From Verrucomicrobiota bacterium (GTDB lineage: Bacteria; Verrucomicrobiota; Verrucomicrobiia; Chthoniobacterales; UBA10450): 5,021 nt of DNA. Under the pieces are notes generated by a model that saw only the letters and a program-made list of their open reading frames with translations, made no database searches and had not been told where the DNA came from. Position 1 is the first letter of the stretch; each line of letters opens with the position of its first letter. The stretch spans positions 1 to 5,021 of the forward strand of contig QHOM01000186.1 of NCBI GenBank assembly GCA_003218785.1, given 5' to 3'. Made by a program: the position numbers and the translations under genes. Positions 1 to 5,021 of the stretch are shown in pieces.

Positions 1-365
1 ATTTAATGGGCAAGAAACCGATCTTCGGGATTTGTCTTGGCCACCAAATTCTCGGCTTCGCGTTTGGTGGATCGACATTTAAGTTAAAATTCGGCCATCG
101 CGGCGCGAACCAGCCGGTAAAAGATTTGCGCAGCGGCAAAGTGGCGATAACGGCGCAAAATCACGGTTTTGCTGTGGATCCACATTCGCTGCCGCCAAAC
201 GTAGAAGTAACACACATAAATTTAAACGACGGAACGGTGGAGGGAATGCGGCACAAGGAGTTGCCGATCTTCAGCGTGCAATACCACCCCGAAGCGGCGC
301 CCGGTCCACACGACGCTTCCTACTTTTTCGAGCAGTTCGCGGACTTGATTGAAAAGCAAGGGTAG
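1..365 (+). CDS. carA: Carbamoyl-phosphate synthase small subunit, C-terminal part (5' end outside window)
   Basis: The small subunit hydrolyses glutamine and passes ammonia to CarB for carbamoyl phosphate, the precursor of pyrimidines and arginine; it is cytosolic. Only the last 120 or so residues are here, reading from base 3, and the frame is open at the left edge. What is visible is most of a class I glutamine amidotransferase domain. It has the nucleophile elbow GICLGHQ with the catalytic Cys at codon 33-35, then GHRGANQPV and QNHGFAVD, typical of CarA rather than other GATases. Near the end is YHPEA, with the catalytic His at 285-287 and Glu at 291-293. The C-terminus (FFEQFADLI) has the usual family length after HPEA. 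The in-frame ATG at 6 is internal and is not the start. No carB follows, so the two subunits are not adjacent on this side. The CarA assignment is firm; nothing looks broken. Confidence 0.95.
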   Translation, partial: LMGKKPIFGICLGHQILGFAFGGSTFKLKFGHRGANQPVKDLRSGKVAITAQNHGFAVDPHSLPPNVEVTHINLNDGTVEGMRHKELPIFSVQYHPEAAPGPHDASYFFEQFADLIEKQG

Positions 366-419
366 GACGCGATTTCCGTTGCTGATTGACCAAAACGCCA
401 AGCCGCCGACATTTGTCTC

Positions 420-827
420 ATGTTTAACTCAACACCAAACAAACTCACTGTTTTGAAAGTTGCAGTGGCTGCGACTTTTGTCGGCGCTCTCGCGTTGTCA
501 CCGCTCGCCTTCGCCCAGGAAGACGAGCACGGCAAAGACGCAGCTGCGTCAAAGGAAGTGACGGGCGAAGTGGTCGATATGATGTGCTATGTCGATCATA
601 ACGCGATGGGCGAGAAACACGGTCAATCCTGCGGGGCCAAGTGCATTAGGAGCGGCGGTCCGGCAGGCATCGTAAGCGAGGGCAAAGCGTATCTCGTCGT
701 TGGCGAACACAAGCCGATGAACGACGAACTCGCCGGCTACTGCGGTAAAACCATTACCCTGAAAGGCAAGATGGCCGATCGCGGCGGCATTGCGATGATC
801 GAGAACGCCGAGATCGTTAAGAAATAG
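420..827 (+). CDS. Small exported four-cysteine protein of unknown function
   Basis: I do not recognise a characterised family. The 135-residue product begins with a Sec-type signal peptide: Lys8 and Lys13, a hydrophobic stretch at about 14-31, then AFA before Gln33, giving likely cleavage after residue 32. There is no lipobox Cys. The mature part (about 103 residues) opens with an acidic/His stretch, then GEVVDMMCYVDH and a compact domain with Cys56, Cys71, Cys75 and Cys108 and nearby His60, His67 and His97. The C71-x3-C75 pair and flanking His could bind a metal or form disulfides; that is inference. The second half (KTITLKGKMADRGGIAMIENAEI) reads like alternating beta strands, perhaps a small OB-like barrel. 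The ATG at 420 is chosen because it gives a complete signal peptide; no Shine-Dalgarno is visible before it. It lies 54 bp after carA on the same strand, with no obvious functional link. Confidence 0.8.
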   Translation: MFNSTPNKLTVLKVAVAATFVGALALSPLAFAQEDEHGKDAAASKEVTGEVVDMMCYVDHNAMGEKHGQSCGAKCIRSGGPAGIVSEGKAYLVVGEHKPMNDELAGYCGKTITLKGKMADRGGIAMIENAEIVKK

Positions 828-1013
828 CGATCGTCACTGGTGGGGCAGGACTCTGTCGAGCGGACGAAAATGCGGAAGCAGAGTTCGTCGGCTACGTTGG
901 GGGTCGCGCCAGCAGCACATCCGGCTTCGCTCGTCAATCGACTGCAGCCGTCAGGCACACTGCCGAGGTTCCATTCATAAACGGTGCACAGCACTGTGGC
1001 CGCAATTGGCATT
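828..1013. other. Convergent intergenic spacer with no identified gene
   Basis: The 186 bp between the stop of the exported Cys-rich protein and the stop of the glycosyltransferase hold no convincing coding sequence. Two converging transcripts should end here, yet no GC hairpin followed by a T run is visible on either strand. The best inverted repeat is actctg (850-855) with cagagt (879-884), a 6-bp stem with a 23-nt loop and no T tract. Confidence 0.5.
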
Positions 1014-1733
1014 TCAAAACGAGCGCCGTGTTCTTAGCGCGATCACTTCCCGCAACATCCGCAAGCTATCCTGCAAAAAGCGCACCTTGCTTCCTTCCGC
1101 ATCGTTCCAGCGCACGGGAATCTCACAGATGCGCAATCCGGCGCGCTGCGCGAGATAAAGCAGCTCGACGTCAAAGGCGAAGCCATCGATACGTGCGGCT
1201 TCGAAAATGGGGCGGCAGACATCGACGCGAAATGCTTTGAAACCACATTGCGTGTCCCAAAACGGCAGGCCGGTGGCGAGTCGCACAAGAAGATTGAAGA
1301 TGCGGCCAGCCTGTTCACGCCGCCAGGGTTGGTGCTGACCGATCAAGCTCCGATCCAGCGCGCGCGAACCAAAGGCAATGTCGATTTTACCGTCGGCAAT
1401 TGGCTCGATTAATTTCGGCGTCTCCTCTAACGGAGTCGAAAGGTCCGCATCGGAAAAAAGGCCGATTGGTCTTTGCGCCGCTAGTAATCCCGAACGGACA
1501 GCGGCACCTTTGCCGCGATTTGGAAAATCCTCAAGCAACCGGATGTTGATCTTCGTCTCAGAAAAAACGTCGCGCGTGATGGTTGCGGTTGCGTCGGTCG
1601 ATCCATCGTTTACGACTATCAATTCACTCTCCGGGCTAACGTTGCCAAGATAATTAAGCGTCAGCCCCAATGTCTTAGCGATGCGCGATTCTTCGTTGAA
1701 AGCGGGAATGACAATAGAAAACGGCGGCAGCAT
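1014..1733 (-). CDS. Family 2 glycosyltransferase, dolichyl/polyprenyl-phosphate glucosyltransferase type
   Basis: This is a GT-A fold glycosyltransferase that probably moves a sugar from a nucleotide sugar to a polyprenyl-phosphate or related lipid acceptor at the cytosolic membrane face. Donor and acceptor are inferred from the family only. In the 239-residue protein, FSIVIPAFNEE (5-15) and ELIVVNDGSTDAT (37-49) form the nucleotide-binding half. SDADLSTP (94-101) carries the metal-binding DxD. FGSRALDRS, WDTQCGFKAF (159-168) and GFAFDVELL (184-192) match the ALG5-like subgroup, as does the ending VRWNDAEGSKV. No transmembrane segment is present, unlike larger DPM/ArnC-type enzymes. The start is set at ATG 1733, directly before the conserved beta strand. 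The frame stays open to 1805, but those 24 extra codons are translated 8-bp repeat. No Shine-Dalgarno is seen before 1733. The gene lies 105 bp downstream of the asparaginase gene and could share its transcript. Confidence 0.88.
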   Translation of the reverse strand: MLPPFSIVIPAFNEESRIAKTLGLTLNYLGNVSPESELIVVNDGSTDATATITRDVFSETKINIRLLEDFPNRGKGAAVRSGLLAAQRPIGLFSDADLSTPLEETPKLIEPIADGKIDIAFGSRALDRSLIGQHQPWRREQAGRIFNLLVRLATGLPFWDTQCGFKAFRVDVCRPIFEAARIDGFAFDVELLYLAQRAGLRICEIPVRWNDAEGSKVRFLQDSLRMLREVIALRTRRSF

Positions 1734-1740
1734 GGAGATT

Positions 1741-1834
1741 CGTTGAAGCGGCGAAGAGTTAAAACGGTGAAACGTTAAATCGTTAAATCGCCAATCGTCT
1801 GACACTTCAACGCTTTATCGGTTCAACGGTTCAC
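1741..1834. repeat. Degenerate 8-bp tandem repeat array filling an intergenic spacer
   Basis: The plus strand divides into twelve consecutive units of 8,8,8,8,8,8,7,8,7,8,8,8 bases with no leftover. Ten of the twelve begin with CG, and most continue with a T/A-rich run. Examples are cgttgaag (1741), cggtgaaa (1765), cgttaaat (1773 and 1781, identical neighbours), cgctttat (1811), cggttcaa (1819) and cggttcac (1827). The left half reads cgttgaa/cgttaaa on the plus strand, while the right half reads cgttgaa-like on the minus strand, so the array is a pair of facing half-arrays. cgttgaag at 1741-1748 is the exact inverted complement of cttcaacg at 1805-1812. The array occupies nearly all of the space between the asparaginase stop and the glycosyltransferase start. 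Function is unknown; a transcript hairpin, a protein-binding array or a selfish or slippage-born simple repeat are all possible. Confidence 0.7.
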
Positions 1835-1838
1835 AACC

Positions 1839-2945
1839 TCATTTGTAAATCTCCACCACGAATTTGCCGTTTGGATCGACATATCCCCGGTACATTCCAG
1901 AGGTGTTAAACGGCAACGCGATGTTGCCTTGGCGGTCGATCGCAATCAATCCACCGCTGCCGCCGAGCTTGGCTACCTTATCAAGAACACTCTGCGCAGC
2001 CTCCTTGAGTGACATTCCGCGATACTCCATCAGAGCAGAAACTTCGTGCGCGACCGTTGCACGAATAAAATATTCGCCGTCACCCGTGGCGGAGACGGCA
2101 CAGGTCGCGTTGTTCGCGTAAGTGCCCGAGCCGATAACCGGCGAATCGCCTACGCGTCCCGCGCGCTTGTTAGTCGTGCCGCCAGTTGAAGTCGCCGCAG
2201 CGAGATTGCCATTCTGATCGAGCGCGACAGCGCCGACCGTGCCATGTCGATCTTGATCCGTAATAATGTATTTCTTTCCGCCAGCGCCGCCACCGCTCTT
2301 TTCCGCCGATTTGACCTTTTGCAAGGCCTCCCAGCGCTGCTTGGTGAAAAAATATTTTTGGTCCGTCAGTAACTGGATGCCGTTTTCCTTGGCAAACGCT
2401 TCCGCGCCTTCGCCATCCATCATCACGTGTCCGGATCTTTCCATCACCAATCGCGCAAGGCTCACCGGATTCTTTATGTGCTTCAAAGACGCGACAGCAC
2501 CTGCGCGGAGGGCTTTACCGTCCATAATGGCCGCGTCCATCTCGTTTGTGCCAACATTTGTAAACACTGAGCCTTTCCCTGCATTAAAATGCGGATCATC
2601 CTCGAGTACGCGCACGGCGGCTTCCGTCGCGTCGAGGCTCGACCCAGCGCGCTTCAGGATTTCGTAACCCGCTGTCAGCGCATGCTCCAAGCCGGCACGA
2701 TATTCGCGCTCTCTTTCCGGGGTCATCTCGCTGCGCTCAATAGTTCCAGCGCCGCCGTGCACCACGAATCCGACCTTTCTTATTTCCATGTTTGGCTGAT
2801 CGTTTGTTTCTCCTTTGCTCACAGCCTTCGCCGAACCTGATTGCTCCTGAGCGGCCGCCAGCGCCCCGGCACTAAATAGCACGACGGCAAAGAAGCAATT
2901 AGGTACGCAAAACAATCTCACGTCGTGCAGTTTAAACTGCGACAT
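1839..2945 (-). CDS. iaaA: Exported isoaspartyl peptidase / L-asparaginase (Ntn-hydrolase, plant-type)
   Basis: The enzyme hydrolyses isoaspartyl dipeptides and asparagine. The family is made as a precursor that cuts itself before a Thr, which becomes the N-terminal nucleophile. In the 368-residue protein, HGGAGTI (63-69) starts the catalytic domain and FNAGKGSVFT (120-129) and MDAAIMDG (136-143) are family blocks. A Gly/Lys-rich linker (about 213-232) precedes HGTVGAV with nucleophile Thr236. TSTGGTTNKRAGRVGDSP (252-269) carries substrate-binding Arg264 and Asp267, followed by GSGTYA and ATGDGE. Residues 10-32 form a signal peptide ending ALAAA, so the enzyme is probably periplasmic; most bacterial relatives are cytosolic and shorter (about 320 residues). 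The ATG at 2945 is chosen because AAGGA lies 8 nt upstream and the signal peptide begins there. The frame stays open to 3167, but that extension is antisense to mlaE. All key residues are present. Confidence 0.93.
   Translation of the reverse strand: MSQFKLHDVRLFCVPNCFFAVVLFSAGALAAAQEQSGSAKAVSKGETNDQPNMEIRKVGFVVHGGAGTIERSEMTPEREREYRAGLEHALTAGYEILKRAGSSLDATEAAVRVLEDDPHFNAGKGSVFTNVGTNEMDAAIMDGKALRAGAVASLKHIKNPVSLARLVMERSGHVMMDGEGAEAFAKENGIQLLTDQKYFFTKQRWEALQKVKSAEKSGGGAGGKKYIITDQDRHGTVGAVALDQNGNLAAATSTGGTTNKRAGRVGDSPVIGSGTYANNATCAVSATGDGEYFIRATVAHEVSALMEYRGMSLKEAAQSVLDKVAKLGGSGGLIAIDRQGNIALPFNTSGMYRGYVDPNGKFVVEIYK
2927..2940. repeat. Perfect 14-bp palindrome at a divergent gene junction
   Basis: The sequence gcagtttaaactgc equals its own reverse complement. 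It lies within about the first seven codons of the asparaginase gene (minus strand) and 54 bp before the mlaE start. Position and symmetry would suit a dimeric regulator acting on one or both divergent genes, but it is also plain coding sequence for the signal-peptide N-region, so operator function is only a suggestion. Confidence 0.4.
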
Positions 2946-2953
2946 CAACTTTG

Positions 2954-2958
2954 TCCTT
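2954..2958 (-). promoter_or_regulatory. Shine-Dalgarno site of the asparaginase gene
   Basis: On the minus strand AAGGA sits 8 nt before the ATG at 2945. This decides the start at 2945 over the upstream ATG at 3167, which would run 222 bp antisense through mlaE and place the signal peptide inside the protein. Confidence 0.7.
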
Positions 2959-2993
2959 TTCCACCTCGCGAAGTAAGGCAACTTGCTCTGAAC

Positions 2994-3815
2994 ATGGCGA
3001 ACGCTAATCCGCCCGTTGTGGTTGCTCAGGAAATCGGTCAAGTTGGACGCAATTTTCTGCGCGAAGTCGGCAGCGTGTTCTGGTTCATCGCGCATACCTT
3101 CGAGGAAACGCTCGAACGCATTCAGCACGGGCGCGTGCCTTTCCGCGCTGCCAGTTTTTTCCGTCATACCGAACGCGCCGGCGTCGATTCGGTGCCGCTG
3201 GTGGGACTGGTTTCCTTTTTCCTCGGCCTGACCATGGCGCTCTTGACCGGCTACCAGTTACAACGTTTTGGAACGGAGCGCTTGATTCCTGGTCTGGTCG
3301 CAATCGGTTTCACGCGCGAGCTGGGTCCCCTTATCACCGGGATCATGTTAGCGGCACGAATCGGGGCGGCCTTTACCGCCGAGCTCGGCACCATGCAAGT
3401 TTCGGAAGAAGTCGAAGCCATCGAGGCAATGGGTATCGGACCGTTGCGTTTCCTGGTTGCGCCGCGAATACTTGCCCTTTTTCTCTTGATGCCGTGTCTG
3501 TCCACGGTTTCGAACATGGCGGCGATATTCGCGAGCAGTCTGGTTTGCAAAGCCTATTTCAGTATCGCCTTCGTCTATTTTCTCGACCTGGTGAAAGACG
3601 CGTTGCTAATCCGAGACATCGTCACCGGTGTCTTGAAGAGCTTGCTGTTCGGTCTACTCATCGGCGCGATCGCCTGTTACCGAGGACTGACCGTGAAAGG
3701 CGGCGCTGCCGGCGTCGGCACTTCGACGACTTCGAGTGTCGTGACTGCCATCACCGCCGTGATCGGGTTCGATACCCTCTATAACATCGTTTACACCGTG
3801 TTTTTTCCGGCGTGA
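2994..3815 (+). CDS. mlaE: MlaE-family ABC transporter permease (phospholipid/MCE transport)
   Basis: This is the inner-membrane permease of an MCE-type ABC transporter; two copies pair with two MlaF ATPases and carry a ring of MlaD subunits on the periplasmic side, moving phospholipids between inner membrane and periplasm. The 273-residue length is typical. The N-terminal part is amphipathic (about 11-60), followed by hydrophobic segments at roughly 66-88, 98-125, 157-183, 190-208 and 213-230, and a C-terminal one at about 248-270. The family signature runs from about 92 to 160: FGTERLIPGLVAIGFTREL, GPLITGIMLAARIGAAFTAELGTM, then EEVEAIEAMGIGPLRFLVAPR. The ATG at 2994 is preferred; a GTG at 2925 is in frame but would overlap the divergent asparaginase start. 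TAAGG at 2974-2978 is a possible but distant ribosome site (15 nt). The stop overlaps the mlaF start by 4 bp. Confidence 0.94.
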   Translation: MANANPPVVVAQEIGQVGRNFLREVGSVFWFIAHTFEETLERIQHGRVPFRAASFFRHTERAGVDSVPLVGLVSFFLGLTMALLTGYQLQRFGTERLIPGLVAIGFTRELGPLITGIMLAARIGAAFTAELGTMQVSEEVEAIEAMGIGPLRFLVAPRILALFLLMPCLSTVSNMAAIFASSLVCKAYFSIAFVYFLDLVKDALLIRDIVTGVLKSLLFGLLIGAIACYRGLTVKGGAAGVGTSTTSSVVTAITAVIGFDTLYNIVYTVFFPA

Positions 3816-4600
3816 GCACGCCGTCGCATATGGTCGAACTGCGCGACGTGCGCATACAGTTCGAAGAAAAAAAAGTGCTCGACGGATTTTCACTCAAAGT
3901 CGACCCACAAGAGCGCCTCGTAATCATGGGTCAAACCGGCAGTGGCAAGAGCACGATTTTGCGATTGATTCTCGGCACGCTTCAGCCCAGCGGCGGCTCG
4001 ATTTTTTTCAAGCAATTTGAAATCACGAAGCTGCAGCGCCGTAAACTTCAGCAGGTGCGAAGGCACATCGGCATGGTTTACCAGTATTCGGCGCTGTTGA
4101 GTTCACGCGATGTTCGCGACAACGTCGCGCTTCCACTCGAAGAGCTCACCGATAAATCGCGCAGCGAGATTGACAAGATTGTCGATGAAAAACTCGATCT
4201 TGTGGGCATGAAAGATTCAAAAGATCTGCTGCCGTCCGAGCTAAGCGGCGGTATGAGAAAGCGCGTGAGCATTGCACGGTCGCTTGTTCTTGAGCCGGAG
4301 TTGATCCTTCTTGATGAGCCCTCCGCCGGACTTGACCCGGTCATCGCTTCGGTGATCGACGAATTGATTATCAGTTTGACCGAAAAATCCAACGTAACAT
4401 CGATTACCGTGACCCATGAAATGGACAGCGCCTTTCGCATCGCCACCCGAATGGCTATGTTGTATCAGGGCAAAGTCATTGAAGAAGCCGAACCTGAAAA
4501 ATTCAAGGAATCCGAAAACCCAGTGGTCGCTCAGTTCTTGAGCGGCAGTACCGAAGGTCCCATTCTGGAAGACAGCCAAGATGCAATTGCAAAGAAATGA
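3812..4600 (+). CDS. mlaF: MlaF-family ABC transporter ATP-binding protein
   Basis: This is the cytosolic ATPase that powers the MlaE permease. The 262-residue protein shows every ABC motif in order: Walker A GQTGSGKST (40-48), Q-loop Gln91 in GMVYQYSALLSS, signature LSGGM (144-148) followed by RKRVSIARSL, Walker B LILLDEP (164-170) with catalytic Glu169, D-loop SAGLDP, and H-loop His202 in TVTHEMDSA. The LSGGMRKR form of the signature and the GLDPV after Walker B are typical of MlaF rather than of nutrient importers. The tail (about 225-262) is acidic and ends in a short charged stretch. The start is taken as GTG 3812, which shares the 4 bases GTGA with the mlaE stop and suggests translational coupling. 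ATG 3830, six codons later, is a reasonable alternative; neither has a clear Shine-Dalgarno. No residue is missing. Confidence 0.95.
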   Translation: MSTPSHMVELRDVRIQFEEKKVLDGFSLKVDPQERLVIMGQTGSGKSTILRLILGTLQPSGGSIFFKQFEITKLQRRKLQQVRRHIGMVYQYSALLSSRDVRDNVALPLEELTDKSRSEIDKIVDEKLDLVGMKDSKDLLPSELSGGMRKRVSIARSLVLEPELILLDEPSAGLDPVIASVIDELIISLTEKSNVTSITVTHEMDSAFRIATRMAMLYQGKVIEEAEPEKFKESENPVVAQFLSGSTEGPILEDSQDAIAKK

Positions 4601-5021
4601 AATCATGACCGGCCTGCTCGTGATCGGAACGATCGCGGTGCTCGTCTTCATTCTGGTCTTGCTCGGCGCGCCGGGGCTTTTTCGCCCGCTGGTCACTTAC
4701 AAGATTTACTTCGACAACGCGGCGGCAATTAAACAAGGCGCGCCGGTCATGTTGGCGGGGCGCAAGATTGGACAAGTCCAGAAACTTTTCTCGCCAGTCT
4801 CGGGCAAAGAAGAGAAACAGGCGCAGGAAGCCGAAGCGGCCATTCACCCTCCCGAAGCCAACGCCAGCCCTAGCCCGACTCCGACGCCGGGCAAACCAAA
4901 ATTCGAAGTTCGCGTCGAGGTTCAAGTGGACAAGAACGCCAAAGTCTATCGGGACGCCAGGGCGCGGCTGATGCAGCTGGGATTGCTCGGCGACATGGCC
5001 ATCGATATCACACAGGGCACC
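4581..5021 (+). CDS. mlaD: MlaD-family MCE-domain protein, N-terminal part (3' end outside window)
   Basis: This is the periplasmic substrate-binding ring subunit of the transporter, anchored by one N-terminal helix. The 147 residues visible read LQRNEIMTGLLVIG (3-16), the conserved lead-in, then a membrane segment (about 11-29). The MCE domain starts at YKIYFDNAAAIKQGAPVMLAGRKIGQV (40-66) and resumes at KFEVRVEVQV (107-116) to RARLMQLGLLGDMAIDITQGT (127-147), where GLLG is the family hallmark. Residues about 70-106 are an unusual charged and Pro-rich insert (KEEKQAQEAEAA, then SPSPTPTP) where E. coli MlaD has a short turn. The ATG at 4581 is chosen over 4605 because it includes the conserved RNEI and has GGAAG 9 nt upstream. 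It overlaps the mlaF end by 20 bp. The frame runs off the right edge without a stop, so total length and the C-terminal region are unknown. Confidence 0.93.
   Translation, partial: MQLQRNEIMTGLLVIGTIAVLVFILVLLGAPGLFRPLVTYKIYFDNAAAIKQGAPVMLAGRKIGQVQKLFSPVSGKEEKQAQEAEAAIHPPEANASPSPTPTPGKPKFEVRVEVQVDKNAKVYRDARARLMQLGLLGDMAIDITQGT

Noticed and set aside
850..884. Inverted repeat actctg/cagagt as a terminator after the exported Cys-rich gene
   Set aside because: Only a 6-bp stem with a 23-nt loop and no following T run; not convincing as an intrinsic terminator.
737..1012. Minus-strand open frame of 91 codons spanning the convergent spacer
   Set aside because: It half overlaps the exported Cys-rich gene, has no recognisable motif, and its codon pattern does not look coding; possibly decayed or chance sequence.
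1741..1834. CRISPR array
   Set aside because: Units are 8 bp and contiguous with no spacers; no cas genes are nearby.
2925..2993. GTG-initiated N-terminal extension of mlaE
   Set aside because: It would overlap the divergent asparaginase start, and the added 23 residues are unlike the family N-terminus; ATG 2994 gives the normal length.
2946..3167. Upstream extension of the asparaginase frame by 74 codons, antisense to mlaE
   Set aside because: A Shine-Dalgarno and a signal peptide mark the start at 2945; the extra residues show no domain and lie wholly opposite mlaE or the spacer.
4241..4925. Two long minus-strand open frames opposite mlaF and mlaD
   Set aside because: They are shadows of well-supported mlaF and mlaD; their Arg- and Phe-rich translations are typical antisense artefacts.

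Overview
The window looks like a piece of a free-living, outer-membrane-bearing bacterium with moderately high GC. The best guess is a soil Verrucomicrobiota (Spartobacteria/Chthoniobacterales-like) genome, but this is inference. It rests on the mlaE-mlaF-mlaD cluster and the secreted proteins, which imply two membranes, on weak or absent Shine-Dalgarno sites at several genes, and on a degenerate CG-plus-AT-rich 8-bp repeat spacer. No 16S or other decisive marker is present, and Acidobacteriota or another phylum cannot be excluded.

Layout. Positions 1-365 (+) hold the 3' end of carA, the glutamine amidotransferase domain of carbamoyl-phosphate synthase. Positions 420-827 (+) encode a small exported four-cysteine protein of unknown function. 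After a 186-bp convergent spacer come two minus-strand genes: a cytosolic family-2 glycosyltransferase of the dolichyl/polyprenyl-phosphate glucosyltransferase type (1014-1733) and, upstream of it, an exported isoaspartyl peptidase/L-asparaginase (1839-2945). The 105 bp between these two are almost entirely a degenerate 8-bp tandem repeat. Only 48 bp after the asparaginase start codon, a plus-strand operon diverges: mlaE (2994-3815), mlaF (3812-4600) and mlaD (4581 to the right edge). These genes overlap one another by 4 and 20 bp.

Working together. MlaE (permease), MlaF (ATPase) and MlaD (periplasmic MCE ring protein) form the inner-membrane core of an MCE-type ABC transporter that moves phospholipids between the membranes. 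The other genes look like unrelated housekeeping or accessory functions. No mobile element, CRISPR array, tRNA or rRNA was seen. The observations most worth a second look are the 8-bp repeat array (which also creates a false N-terminus for the glycosyltransferase), a long charged/Pro-rich insertion in the MCE domain of MlaD, the unknown Cys-rich exported protein, and the very compact divergent junction with a perfect 14-bp palindrome.
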